DNA of 64,000 nt from Gyrodactylus bullatarudis (GCA_012064415.1 SSNU01000104.1:319089-383088); one strand, 5' to 3'; counted from the first letter of the stretch, positions 49,259 through 63,119 are shown. Numbers and translations: made by a program. The notes: a model not told the origin generated them from the sequence alone.

Positions 49259-51196
49259 TCTTTCTTTGTATAAATCCACTGTGGTTTTAAGTTGTTGAAT
49301 AATCCAGTTGATGTTATTTAGTCCACAACATGGAGGGTAAGGTTTAATCCTTTGGTGGAGCTTGTGTTTTTTTCCAAGCTAACGTAAACGAGTGAATTGT
49401 ATGACTAGCTTTCCAATCGTTTCCAACTAACAATATATACTATCGTTGAAGTGAATATGGGTGTGGTGGTACACCCTCAACTATATAACATGCAGGATAA
49501 TTTCTACTATTAATGCAATGAAGAGAGGAGGGGGTAGTGTGTCTATATTTCTCTATGTTTTAACAATGAGTACTGCATTAAACTATACGTCGTTGTATAC
49601 TACTGCTCTAAGAAGAAAATTTTCGGTTTGAATGGAATTCAGCCAATGAGAGACGAGATAGCTTTATGTGTTGAAATGAATATCACTGATTGGTCTATTT
49701 AATGTTAAACATATCGGAATAGAAGGGTGGATTGATGCTGTATGTTTTAGCATAGAATTTTAGTATTTTCTTCTGTACAAAGTATACACACCAAATTATT
49801 ATTATTATTTATTCTCGGATAGATTGCGTGGGCTATGAAAAATGTTGGAGGAAGAGAAAAAATAGACAATTCTTCTAATGCACATTACCTTTTCGTGTAA
49901 TTATCCTTTTTTCTAATACATTCGTTAGAAACTATACATCTCGTATTATTTAGTCCAATTCCTAGCATTGCGTAGTAGATAGGCTTCAACTGGGAATCGT
50001 GGCTCTGTTAATAACGAGGGGTCCCTCGGCACATGACCCATGAAAAAGGGTAATAAAATATGAATCATGATTCCAATGGTCACATGTTGAAATTAAAATG
50101 TATGAACGAAGGGGGGTCTCTCTCTGTCTCTCGTATATCCCATGTTCTAAAGTAGAGAGTCGAAGAGGAGATAAAAAAAAATAAACAGAGTGGACCATTG
50201 GTAAAAATTTGACCCCCATTCTTGTGTTTGTTCTCTCTGTGGATCAATCAAACCTACTCGTGATGTCTCCGTATCCATTCTTCCTCACGTATGAAAGAAT
50301 AAGGCAATCAATGTTGTACATAGTCCATGTAGAAATTTCATATGAACTCCATAAAGATTGAATGGCCCTAAAAGACACAGGTGAATTGTCAATTTACCAA
50401 GAATAAATGTTCTTCAACAATACAACCCAAGATGAGACACAGCCTTGATAATCCAGAATTCATTCATGTAAACCTATTTTTTGTTAGAAATAGTTCTTGG
50501 CCACACTTTAAAACTTGTGGTTTGATCAATTTGTCTTGATTCAAATCAAACTGTGATAAACTGACTGTTATTTTGATCACTGTTGAAATGTTTGGATAAA
50601 TAATTGCTATGTTTTCTATACATTTTCCACTGAATCAAACGGTTTTATTGATATTTGGCAAGGTTCTAATGGGAAAAATGTATTTTTGCATCTAATACAA
50701 CATTCATGTATTTTAAAAAGGCTCGTAAAATAAATAGAAATACATGTGTATCAGAGTAAATAGAATTAAACATTTATTTAAAGAGTTTTAAATACATAAT
50801 CGGAAATCATTCTGGTTTGATAGTTGGAGAGTAACTTAACCTGCAATGGATTGGTTGCATTATAGATTTCAACCACTTGAGATTGTCATAGGCATATATT
50901 TTATGCTTATCCTTGATTAATTCGTAAGAAGAAAGGATTTTTCATCAAGATTGGTGCCTTAAATTGTAATTATGTTCAATACAGAGAGGCTTTAGTTAGT
51001 CTCTAATTATAATTATTAAAATGAAGTGAGAAATGCTACCCACCCTAATTTAATCTATAATTAACTGTGTATATGTCTCTAATTTCTAATTGCTTAATTC
51101 TGAATTGTGGATATCATATCAAAGCTATCAATTTGGAAGGATTCATTCTTGAGGAAGAATAAAAAAAAGTAAGATTACACGACATCTGTGTCATCT
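49259..51196. promoter_or_regulatory. Upstream region of Polycomb
   Basis: Expected to hold the Pc promoter and 5' UTR. The minus-strand frame remains open from the Pc start up to 49378, where GTTTACGTTAG could be an acceptor, so an additional 5' exon is possible. Beyond that, no gene; minus frame 49986-50219 looks like noise. Confidence 0.4.
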
Positions 51197-51715
51197 TTTT
51201 TTTTTTTTGAAATCATAACATTTATTAAAGAGATTAAGTTTAATATATAAAATCTGATATACATAATAAAATGAATTCATAACAGTTTTTAATATAATCA
51301 CAGACCCAACCAAAAGAGCTTCAGGTCACTGAAAAAATTATAGCTCCGGATCAAAATCTAAATTGCCACAAATGATTCACAAACTTAGACAGTCAGGTCA
51401 GTCATCAACTCAACCATTGTCCATATAGAATACAAGGTTAAATTTTAAAGAAAAAGGTCTCTGTAAAGAAAAGGGGATCTTATTAAGCTAGATGATTATT
51501 CGAATAAAGAAGAGTTTTCGAATAATCGAGTTTGGATCTGATAAATTTTATAATACATTTAAGATCATTAAGGTTTTCACATTCTATTAGTTTAAAAACG
51601 GAATCAAGAAAACGAAAATGAGCGAGAAGAGGGTGATTGGAGAAAGAGGGCTTACGTAGAGAGTACAATCTAGGGTCAAATGTGTAAGAACCAGTTGGAC
51701 CCTGTGTCATTTCAT
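51197..51715 (-). pseudogene. Non-LTR family A 3' copy with poly(A)
   Basis: Minus frame 51710-51483 reads PLLAHFRFLDSVFKLIECEN then LNDLKCIIKFIRSKLDYSKT and LLYSNN, the family A C-terminus. The 3' UTR runs to a poly(T) on plus at 51198-51209, that is, a poly(A) tail on the element strand. 5' truncated. Confidence 0.7.
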
Positions 51716-54318
51716 AGGCAGAAGCTTAGTTAATAACTCTTTGTCAAAATGATGATATAATGAGTGTTTTTTGGTTCTTGTAGTGGTGGTTCTTGAACCT
51801 CAAGCACTGAAGATTATCAGCTGAATCATGGGAATATACGAGCTTTTTTTTGTTAGAAAAAAAACTCTTTCGATCAGCCTCCCACTTTCAAATCAACGAA
51901 AGTTTTCAGCTCAAAGTTCGAAAAAATGGGATTTTGGCGCCAAATGGGAATTTGAGAAATGACCATATTTTTCATAAATATAATTGTGAAAAAAAAAAGT
52001 GGGCAACATGAGTAGGATTCCAAAAGTACTTTAAGAAGTTCGAATTCTTGATGACAAAATCGAGATTTCTGTAAAAATCATAGATTCCCAACTTCGTTTC
52101 AACCAACTTCATCTATTCTCTAATAACTCTATGCTTGGTACCCTTTTAATAAATGTATAAGTTTGTCGCAAAAAAATGTAATCGACACCTCCATAGGGGC
52201 TTGAGATCAGAAACTACATCAAATAGATCATATTTTAGATATCACTATAATAGATAAAAAAATTGTTTCAAATTTAAATTTTATTTATCAATAATAAGGG
52301 ACATTTTTCCTCAGTGCTCAAAAAACACAACTAGTAATAAAATGAAGGATAAGAGAAATAAAATGCTTTGTGGATAGAAAAGAATTGCAAGTGTAAAAAT
52401 CACGTTTTTAACCATACGTGCAAAAAATCGTGTAAAGAAAAAACGTCAACGTCTCTCTATTCAGGCTCTTGTAAAAAGACATTAGATCAAGAGAAAAAAT
52501 ATTGTTTAAAATTTCTCTTAACTATAGAAGAAATATCGAGTAGAAATCTAAAGCTATGTTTTTTACAACCTCAAAAATTTCCCAAGTTTCTTTCATCTCA
52601 AATTATTGATTGAGAATGAATTGTGTTCTTCTAGAGGAAATATTGACATGAAAAATTTAATATACTCAGCCAGTAAAATAGACGGTCGCAGAGAGAATGA
52701 TTAAATTGTTGATTTACATTAGAACTTTTGATATTAGATTTGATGATGTTTTTGTTAGAAAAGGATTTATTGAAATGTTGAAAATAGAATAAAAGAAATA
52801 AATAAATAAATTAAAGTATATATAGGTTATCTTTTCTGATCCAAACAAATGAAGGCAGTACATCAAATCAATGGACCTCAGCATTCAAAATCAGGTAATT
52901 AAAAAGGGAACTAGGAAGTGAAATCAGTTAATTCTTCAGTTCAAACTTTGCTCTTGATTGTCTAACAGAAAACGCGTTTATCTCACAGAAACAAGGTAAA
53001 ACTTTATTGAGTCTAAAAAGGGTTCGTTATCAGAGGACTTATTAAGTCAAATGAAAAATAGAGTCAAGCTCAGGTGACACATAATAGATCTCAAATCAAA
53101 AAGGTTACCACAATCTTTTGAAGAAAACTTTGAGTTTTTAATTAAGATCATAGATTCCCTAATCCATACTAAGCCTCAAACTAATGTATTAAAATTTTAA
53201 AAGAAATTAAAAGATTGATTCAGCAGGGTTCAGGTAAAAGAAAATAAACTACGCAAGATTCCATCCTTGAGATGCACAGATCTGACTGATGAAGAAGAGT
53301 CAGGAAGAGAGTGTCTATTACACAAAATAACATCTAACTAACGAATTATTATTCTGTTGTTATCCTTGATTTATACATCCAATCCTGGTGATTCATCCAA
53401 GATACATAACACGATAGCGGATGATGACGACGATGATGAATGCAGGAAAGGGCTAATGAAAATAAAGAAGAAGGCTTGTTATTTTTAAGATGAACTTCCC
53501 CATCTATTGAGATGAAAATCACACAGAGAGAAAGAGAGTGGGCGTATGTACATAACTTTTCACTCAGGCCCTCTTTATTTCCACTTTTTCATATGATCAT
53601 GTTATTCTAACTCTGTCTTACCACCTCCCTTTCAATCTGTGAGATGGAAATTTGGAAAGAAATTAAATTGCCTATAGGGGAAAAGGAATTTCATATGGCT
53701 TGTCTTGACAACCGACTTGGGAACCGAATAAATTCATGTTATATACTGAACGATTGGAATTATTTAAAATTTCCTTGCAAAAACAAAAAACTTTTACATG
53801 CTAATTTCCCCAGAATTTAAATACCTTCTATGGAGAAAACCTTCCACTTTTTTAAAAATTCTCATTCCGTGAATGTAAGAAATCTATAATTAAGATTCAA
53901 CTAAAATGTATATTCCAAATCTCTTCACTTTCTGAGTCTTACCTTTGATAAAAATTCAGATTTGGTTTTATCAGATTTTGATCGATACTCTTTTATTTGA
54001 GTACTAGACTCTAAACTGACTCTCAAAATTTTAAGTTACTCATTTGGCTTATAATTATTATTTGTCCCCTCTTCTTCCACATTGAAATTATACATTTATT
54101 AAATTCAAAAGAAAATCATTATTATAAATAAATTATCACAAAATAATTTTTTTGAATAGTTAAAATAACAGATCGACCTCGTCATTGGGAAATCTGCAGT
54201 GTTGGCTCATAAATAGTCAAACTTCACTATTTCCTCTACTTAAGTTAGGAGCAGTCGAAAAGTCAGATACTGAAATTCCATGATATTTTCAAATAAATAT
54301 TCGATCAAAAAGATAAGA
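51716..54318. other. Intergenic with FB-1 and poly(A)-end fragments
   Basis: No gene. 51890-52000 resembles an FB-1 arm (TTCAGCTCAAAGTTCGAAAA). TTTTTGTTAGAA ends at 51846 and 52748 look like 3' ends of family A copies reduced to almost nothing. The 81-residue plus frame at 52368 has seven cysteines but no pattern I can assign. Confidence 0.35.
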
Positions 54319-54435
54319 TTAATGAAGGTGGGGGTAAAGAAGGGATTTTGAATAGTCAATTTTAGATCTTATATGAGAAATTATAGATTTAAGATCATTA
54401 AGATTGTCACATTCTTGGAGAGTGAATTTTTTTTG
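54319..54435 (-). pseudogene. Non-LTR family A C-terminal fragment
   Basis: The minus strand reads ECDNLNDLKSIISHIRSKID then YSKSLLYPHLH and a stop (TTA on plus at 54319-54321), the same C-terminus as at 42890-42997. It lies head-to-head with the family B copy starting at 54525. Confidence 0.7.
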
Positions 54436-54524
54436 TAAAAGTTTAAAGTGAGGAGCTAAGAAATTGTCCTCATAACAGGCATTCCTGAGATTGTAGCCTT
54501 TATTAACATTTGAGACAAATTTCA

Positions 54525-55002
54525 GGATCTTGTTATGAACGTTATTTCAAAATTGCAACAAGACTTGTCCTATTTTTCTTTACAAATTAACTTTGGAAAA
54601 AGGTTTTACCGTATTCATTTTTCTCATCCCTCGAATAATATATATGATAATATTAATATCCAATTTTTTGAAAGAAAATTTTTAGTTCGTGATCTTGGTC
54701 TTGAATATGATTACAACTTGCGTTTCGATAATTACATAAAAACGATTGCTAATATTTTTGCTGCAAGAACTCTGCACATCCACAGGACTGCAAAAACAAC
54801 CCATATTGAATAGACCTCTAAATAATGCACTAAATTCCCTGTACTTCTTCGATAGACTTCCATCATTATTTAACGAAATTGCCCAAAAAGACATTCAATT
54901 TAGTAAAAGAGATTTATATGCATATCTTGAAAATTTTTGATATTATTATATATTCTTATATTTATAATATAATTAGACAATAAATATTTATTTATTTATT
55001 TA
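54525..55002 (+). pseudogene. Non-LTR family B copy with internal deletion
   Basis: The plus strand encodes VISKLQQDLSYFSLQINF, FLVRDLGLEYDYNLRFDNYI and FAARTLHIHRTAKTT, then jumps to LNRPLNNALNSLYFFDRLPS and a C-terminus ending RDLYAYLENF. Compared with the copy at 28489, about 250 bp (the KTYARPAIEYC...KRFLRLC part) are deleted at 54797-54805, shifting frame. The 3' end is AGACAATAAATATTTATTTA, an (ATTT)n tail ending at 55002. Inactive. Confidence 0.82.
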
Positions 55003-56854
55003 GCCAGGCGATTATTTTGCAAAAATTTCCATTTTATTCATCCTAAAGAATCTATTGCCTCATTATTGGTTTATAAATTGTTGTACCATTAGCGCTTCTT
55101 ATGCCTATCTTGAAGCCTAATCAGATACCTGATAGTATTAGATCAAAAAATTAGAAACATGTGACAAGATGTATTTAGAAGTTGTACAAAAAAAGGAAGA
55201 ATATAAGCTGAAAAACACCAAAAACTCTTCAAAATAAATAAGCAAAAGTGAAGAGAAAGGTGAAAAAGTTCGCATAGACCAGGATGAAAATGTTTCTCCT
55301 TAGCCGATACATCTGTGCTGTCATCACCTTGCATTATCATGTAAAATTACAGGCTCCAAGGTCGAAAATGAAACTTGACCCAAATACTAAACTAAAAAAT
55401 TAGCTCATGGTCAGAGAACCTCTAAATCAAAAATACTGGGAAAATCGAACGATTCCTATGATCTATAGTAATAAGCAGATACAGACAATATGAGTAATGC
55501 AAAAATTCCATGGATATAAAGTTGGGATATTTTGGAATATTTATTTTAAAATTTGCAACCAATCAGATTTGAGCTAGGATCATCTTGGGCAACGTCACTC
55601 AATTACACGATTTCCGGTTAAGAACAATTACTGAATAGTGCAGCTATACTTACAAAGATTATCTACAATTATTTGGTTCTAGGTGCTTAGATAATATATC
55701 CCACAGTTTCGTCTTATTTGATAATAGATTAGCCCATGTCGATGGATGTTACAGCTTTCAAAGTAGGAAAGAAACTGTCAGAACATTTAGTATAATCTCT
55801 GGACTCCTCAGTAAAGCAAAACCTTGGATTCAAAACTCCCGCTTCTTTTCAAGCATAGATTTTGAAATATCTATGAAAAATCATCACATAGAAATAATTC
55901 TCGATGCCAGAAGATTATGATTTGTTTGGCTCAAAATATGATGAAAAAAAAACAAATCGAAAGTCATCAGAGGAGCAAAGTGGAAGAACAAAAAACATTC
56001 GTTGCCTAGCAATCAATGAATTTCAAAATGTAATATAAAAATCCAAAAATAAAATAAAACTCTCATGTAAAGAGATAGAGAGTTGAGTCTTCCTGATGGC
56101 TAATAACATAGATTGCAAGGGTAGGATTGAGAGAGTGTAGGTAGGAAGATGGAAATACATGCTGAAATGGTTGACATAGCGAAACTTTCGAACAGATTGG
56201 ACATTATGATGACGAGGGACGGTTGATGATAAGAACATAAATAAAAACCCCAAGATGGGAAACATTCATTTGGAATATTATTTTTTATAACAAAATGCGT
56301 GTGTACACACCCACTGTATAAAGTCTTTCTTGTATATATATATGAAGCCCATCATCTCTTCTATCTCTCTTTCATACTTATGGCCAGGTAATTACAATTT
56401 TATTCGATCTTACATAACAGATAAGAGATATAGATAAGATGCAGGCAAAAAAGTTTGTTTTTTCCTCATATTATTTTACTGAATAAACTATTTGGATGAA
56501 TTTCAAATAAGAAGACTGATTAATATGAATACTGTCGAGAATACTGCAGATTATTCCATTCCATGCAGAAAATACTCATAGCTCATAGACAAAATTGATT
56601 TGATTTCAACAGGAGTGGACTTAAACAGATTAAATTAGAGAACAGTTGCCCCCTCTTATTTCTCTTTAAGTTTCCTTTGAATCGTGTTGGTCTTTTTATT
56701 ATCGATGACATGAAAACTCACCGCCAAGGATACGTTTTCATTTCATCGATGTTAAAAAGCCCTTGGTCTCTTTGTCATTCAGAAAATAACTAGAAAACAA
56801 GAGGGGGCAACTGTTCCTCAGATTAGCCCTTAAACACGTCTTTCGAAGATTTGA
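55003..56854. other. Intergenic, no gene seen
   Basis: AT-rich. Contains a short (AT)n tract at about 56333-56342. Frames at 55143 and 56023 (minus) lack coding character. Confidence 0.4.
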
Positions 56855-57048
56855 AGCAGTTGAATGCTGATATTTGGGATCATGATTACACGAAGATTAT
56901 GCATTTAGCCGTAGAAGCTGAGAGAAACTTAATGGTGCAATTTCTAAATTTTGGTCAGATTAATTTTTATCGGAATTTTTTTCAATTTCCCCAACTTATC
57001 GGCTCATTTCATCTTTCTTCAAAATAGTAAATTCTCATCTTCTTCTTG
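56855..57048. repeat. Fold-back family FB-1, deleted copy
   Basis: Left part GAAGCAGTTGAATGCTGATA matches the inner arm; the right end AGTAAATTCTCATCTT is the inverted form of the AAGATNAGAATTTACT end seen at 33375 and 42403. This copy defines the right terminus of the family. Confidence 0.65.
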
Positions 57049-58104
57049 AAAAGGTTTCTAGAGTCAAGATTATCTAAAAGAATATTAAAATTCCTTAAGA
57101 AGAAAAACAGTGCTCTAGTCCGCTTGAATCAAAATTTTGGAGAAAAATGTGAAACTTGAATTCTATGAGGACTGCCTCCTACAAAATTCTATCGTTCAAA
57201 TTTTTGGCGTTGTATTGTTGAACCAAATGACACTGAGGAAAATGGACTCGAATGGAACTCTATTTTAGGAATAAACTTTTCTGAATTTTGAGCCATCTTC
57301 GAATGTTTAAAAGCCAGTAAAATGTTGCTAAATAAGAACAAGCTTATGTAAATCTGATTAGTTTCATATTAAACAATGGCAATTTTTTATATAAAGGATT
57401 TGAATAAAATGATGAATATGAAATACATATCGTTCCTGTATAATTAAAGTTCTGGTTAAAAGAGGAACATGGTGTTTTCATGTTAAATAAAAATTTATTA
57501 TCAAAATTTATTACATAATCATATGGATGTAAACATGAGATATGGGAATTTCTCAAATAACAAATTCAACTCTATTCATGTAACATCAGTGGTGTAGTTG
57601 AATTCATTACTACCAACAAAAGGAGAAAGTACTTCTACAGATGTCTGAGAAATTAATTTTCAAATTTCCAAATTCATAATTTGAATATGGCAATACTGAT
57701 GTAAAGATGGAAATGTACATGTTCTTCGAAATCTTTCAGCAGGATCTTGATAGTTCAGCCCTAACATTCTACTGTACTGTAAATTGCTCAAGAGATGTAA
57801 GATATATTTTAATGGCGAAAAATATCTATCATGAATCTAATCCAGGTTTTTGCAATGTTTAAACTAATTAAAAATACGATATGAAATAAAAAACTCTGAA
57901 ATATAAGACATACTTTTGAAAATATTTGATAATCTTTCAAATTATTGAGTTTTCAACCGAAGAAAACCAGTTCGTTCTGTTATTTTCTAAGGATTTTTGA
58001 ATACTACAATTTCAATAACCCACCAGCTGCAAAAAATGATAAAGAAAACGAAATTTGAACCCTAGAATGTATTGAGAAGGATTTTTGTATAAAACGAAGA
58101 AATT

Positions 58105-58248
58105 TCAAATTGAAGCTGCATGTTCTTCTTGTCTAAGATGCCTAGTAACAACAGTATCCTTCTTTAGATGATCCTCTGCTCTTGTAGATAATTTCCTAAT
58201 AGTTCTGCCTATATATGAGGCTCCACAATCCCACTGTAATTTGTAAAC
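58105..58248 (-). pseudogene. GIY-YIG endonuclease fragment of a Penelope-like element
   Basis: The minus strand encodes VYKLQWDCGASYIGRTIRKL followed by STRAEDHLKK, DTVVTRHLRQEEHAASI and a stop. The VYK..C.CGASYIGRT.RKL..R..(D/E)H pattern is the GIY-YIG nuclease found C-terminal to the RT in Penelope-like retroelements. Upstream on the same strand (58249-58450) frames such as RFSNDIRRRLNDLINQYYNE suggest the linker between RT and nuclease, broken by stops. The first cysteine of the usual C..C pair is replaced by Trp. Inactive. Confidence 0.78.
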
Positions 58249-58459
58249 TTATTGAGTTTTCTCCTCTGGCCTCAGTAAATCCTTATGAATCAAACTAAAT
58301 AATCTTTGAGTTTTCATTATAATATTGATTGATGAGATCATTAAGTCTTCTTCTAATGTCATTACTAAACCTATTCTATTCATTCGTTTCGACAACCTCA
58401 TAGTTATTTTTGATCAAATTAAAGTGAATCTTCATTACAAAATTGCTTTTTCTGATGTG

Positions 58460-61400
58460 AGAAAAAACAATAAACTCATTTAATGATTTCACAAAGCATA
58501 TCCAAAACTTGGCATGAAATAAGTTTATTCAATTCTACATTCAGAGCTCCATTTGATAGATCTGTAGTCTGTGGATGAATCAATCCTCAAGTAGAATGAC
58601 AGCGCCATTAGACTTATTTGCCAATCGCTAGAGGAAATAAAAATTTTAATTATTAATAAATATTTCAGAGATAAATGTTATCTCTAGGCGAAATCTGTCC
58701 ATAATCTTGAACTAGCCGCAATCAGACCTGATTTATCGCCATGCTTTTTTTCAATTTGATTACATTTTTTTCTAACAGTCTATACTCTGATCTTTGAATT
58801 AAAATTTCAAGTGAATGTAAAAGAAGATTTATTAAAGAAGAATCCAACGAATGGGTTAATGTAGTTAGTTAATGCTTGTCCGTGATAATATTCGAGTTTA
58901 AAAATCAGACTTTTAAAATAAATTTTTACTACGCTTTCACAAAATTTTTGAATATCTTTTTTGCTGATAAAGCTTCAAGTGTTTTTTTTTCAATGAAAAA
59001 AGTATTAGAATCATGTTAGGATTATTTCTGTTAAATTTTTCTTAATCCAATATGTCTAGGGTTCCTTAATGTAGGGTTCTTCAGATTCAGAAAGATTGTT
59101 TTATTCTTTAGTAATCCTATATATTTGTAATCAAATTTCATAATTGTTAAGCAAGCTATCTCCTTTTTGTCCTCATTATAACTTGACAATAGATAAAAAT
59201 ACACTAATTGACCTATAACTATAGCTATTAAAGCTTGAAGAACGACAGATAGGTCCAGAGAAGATCCTAGGTACACTTGGTGATGGTTCTTGCGAAGAAG
59301 AAAACTATCAAAATTTTATTTTCACAAGGTGATTCTGAAAATTTGATCCAGCGTTTTTCAATGAAAGAAGAAAGAGATGCTAGGATTTTCACAAATAACG
59401 GCCTTTATTTCGGACATACTCAATAAGTATTACTCATGAGTGTGATACATGCCTATACATATAGGGTTTTAACAAAAATAGGAAATAAAGAGAATTGATT
59501 ATAGCTTTACATTTTTTCATTGGTGTCAACTACATTCAGTGCCTCAATAAATACAATCAAATTCAAGAAAAAACCAAGTACAAAGTAACTTTGAACGTAG
59601 GACATGATTTTTACAAATAGTAAATAAAAACTCAATTGCCAATAAAAACACTGAGTATACTACTTATTTGTACTGCATTGTAAAGAAATATCCCATTTGG
59701 GACATGAATAATAAATAGCCATTGAATCTATTCAAACTGACCAGAGAATGTCTGTATGCAATTAATTCTTGTTGTATGTAATATAACATTTGCTATTGTC
59801 TTTCTATCTTTTATTGAGTGATATCACTGAGAAGGCAAGTCATTTCTTTCTCAATGAATGACTTTTTTATTGGTATACATATACAGAGTTTGAGAAAATA
59901 TTTTATTACATCTTGAGGCAGAGAGAGAAACTGCCTTTTTTGGCCAGCTCTCTCAATACACAGCTCTTTATGTTTAATATGTCCACTGGGCACTATATAA
60001 TACATAAATATATGTATTAATGAATAAATTTCTTCAGTTGACTTGAAGTAATAATTTTATTTATCAATAGGATTATTCTTTGATCGTTTAATAGTTCCTA
60101 AATTAGACTTTGAGCAATTGTTGAATCTTAACACCGCTCATCTTCAAAAAAACTAGCAAGATTCAATAATTAATAAGAATATTATTTCTATTACCAAGTA
60201 TTTTATCAATTTAAAATATCTTTAAGAAAATAACATGGGTAGTGATTTGAAAAAAAATTTATAAGATCTAAACTTTTCCAGAATAAAAATTTTGTGCTGA
60301 TTTCAGATCTGCTTTCTGAATAACTTGATTGATATTTTTGGTATGAAAACGTAGGAATCCAAAATTAATTTTATTCCCATAAGAAAGAGCGTAAAATTTC
60401 GCGTTAACTAATGGGTAATACGCGGATTCAGCGCTCTCGCAAAGCTTTTTTAAAGTAAAGTTGAAAGAAAAATAGAAAAATACATATTTTTGAGTGTTTT
60501 TTTTATATTTGACGTTTGGATTTAACAAAATTTTTAATTAGAATAGTCAATCTAATGTAAAATTTAATTTTCTTTCGAATGGTGCCCTTTTTATTAGCGT
60601 AGGATAAGTCGTTTGGAAGTTATTAAGCTCTTTACAAGCCAGCATCTTTATCAATTCTCATTGGTTCAATTTCATTGATGAAACTTGATTTATAATTTAA
60701 TACGCTCTCAATTTTTACATTAAAAACTAAGCAAAAATTACCAGCATCTCCGAAACATAAATTTCAAGATTGAATGATGTAAGAAATACAGGAAGTATCT
60801 TGGCATCTCGAAAAAAAATCTCGAATGTAAATCGAATCCCCAATACCGCTTTTCTTCAAAATACTAGAAAAATTCTTGCGATTTAATGGTGAGGTCACAA
60901 AATTTTATTTCGAGATATAAAAATTCATTTGGAAATTTTCATGCTGATTCCAGATTTGTGCTCAGAATGTTTCCATCTAACATAGGTTTGATATAATTTG
61001 AGAAATGTGAAAAAAGGTTTATATGAAATTTATACCATTCAAAAGAACGGAAGTTAAGTTTGGGGCTTTTATTAAGTGAACCAATCAGCTTTAAGCATAT
61101 TAAAATTCAATGTAGAAACACCTTCGTATAAAGCTTCCAAACCAGAACGATGTATCAGAGAAAAAAACGTTAGATTGAAACCTGAACATTTCTTTTGGGA
61201 ATATAATTTATCCAGAACTTGTTGCTAATTTTTTTTTATTTTCAAATTTTGAATGTTCTTAACGGTTTTTAAATCTAAACTATTAAATAATCTAAGACTA
61301 TTTTTAACTCCATACAAAAACAAAACAAAATCTAAAATAAAAACGTTCAAAATTTTTAAAATTCTGAAATTATATCTCATATATGGATTCAGCACAATTG

Positions 61401-63119
61401 TAGGCGGTTTCATCAGTTTTATCGATCCATTATGAACTTTACCAATTTTTGTAGCAAGAAAATCTAAGCATCTACTTATGATTTAATGAAATTCCAATGT
61501 TTTTTGGACGCATTTTCATCAACCTCTTATAAAGAATTTATGCCTTTAAAAATTTGGAACATAATTGAAATTTTTCTCTCATCTAATTCCTTCTCAGGAT
61601 AAACAGGGAATCAGAGAATATACAATTGGTTTCTCTCAATTGGTTTTCATCTCTGTGATAAACATTGTATTTTTAACCAAACGCGTCTTGTATTTGAAAT
61701 TGAATAATTCTATTAAAATGAATAAATTTTTTATTACATATAGCAATACAGAAAGCGAATATTTTGAATTCATGTTTTCTACATTTATTTAATTGTAATT
61801 AAAAAAATATTTCCTTATTCATCATCGAGTATTGGATAGTAGTATTTACGTAAGTACAATGTTGATGTAATACGTTGTTGTAATACAAAAATATAATTTG
61901 ACTGGGGAATGAATAAAATTTTCCATTATGGTTTTGGATTTTTATTGCAAGTTTATTAATTTCTATCCTTTATTCTAAATATATACAACATAATTTTTTT
62001 GAAAAAACGAATAAAATAAAATGGAAACATCTTATTCTATTAATAAGTAATATCTGTCTTAAGAACAAATTTCTTAATCATGATAGAAAATCTAATATCA
62101 AAGCATGTTCTTCATCAGCACTATATTTGAATAAACCTGGACAAAGCAAGAGCTTCGATTAAAAGTTTGAAAGTTCTATTAATAATTCCAAGAGTGTTTT
62201 AGCGTTATTATTAGTGGAATCATTTTTTTCAAGTTCAAGTTTTCATTTTTTCAGCTTTAATTAGGGAAATTTCATCTATTATCAATGACAATTTATATAG
62301 TGGAAATGATCAAAAATATCGAAATTCAATTCCCAAACGATAATGAGATCCCGGAAAAAATTTTTAAGTTTTCTTTTCATTCTTAAATAAATAGGAATCT
62401 TCAACTCATGGTTCGAAAAGATGGGGATTTGGCGCTAATTCGAATTTTAGAAAATTTCCTCTATACTCTTAAAAATATATTTTATTTATTCAGATGGTAA
62501 AAATAAAAGTGTGTCTTATCATTTGAATTGGGAAAATTTCCCAAATTGAGTTTATTCGGAAATATATTTTTACAGAAAAAAAACTTAAATTCTTTATAAA
62601 TTAAGGGAAATTTCAAATAAACTCAATTTGGGAAAATTCTGACTTCTGATTGGCTAGCCTAACTTTAATAAAAATGTCATTTTCCAATTCATGTGAAATG
62701 TTGATTGTAGAGAGAAAGACTCATTCAGAAATGAATAAGTGTACAAAAAACTTTGATTAACAATAAAGAGGACATTAAAAAATCAAAAAGCTCTTGTTTA
62801 ATTTTGACAAATAAATTCGTATCTTGAGTATTGAATTAGTTTTTAATTTATTAATGAGAAGAAATCCCAAAGTACTCTACAGCAATAAAAAAATTTGTAT
62901 GCCATAGAATTCCCTTGTGGCGAATATCATATATCCTATACCTAGTACTTATATTTTTAATATTTTAATAGAAAAATTTGAAAAAATTTCACATGAGTTG
63001 ATCAAAAAAGAAAGTCAAACCTCTATATTTTGGACCATTTTTCTTCGTGATAATCGAAGAAGTTCAAACTGTTCGATTTTCCACAATAAAGATGAATTTC
63101 TGGAAACTTTTTTAGCTGA
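58460..63119. other. 4.7-kb gene-free stretch
   Basis: No gene. Further PLE-derived sequence may extend to about 58640 on the minus strand (KSNGAVILLED-type reading) but is too decayed to assign. A nearly perfect pair of inverted GGGAAATTT-type segments occurs at about 62530-62640 (GGGAAAATTTCCCAAATTGA and CAAATAAACTCAATTTGGGA). Confidence 0.35.

Noticed and set aside
52368..52613. Cysteine-containing 81-residue frame, possible secreted peptide
   Set aside because: No signal peptide, irregular Cys spacing, AT-rich random composition.
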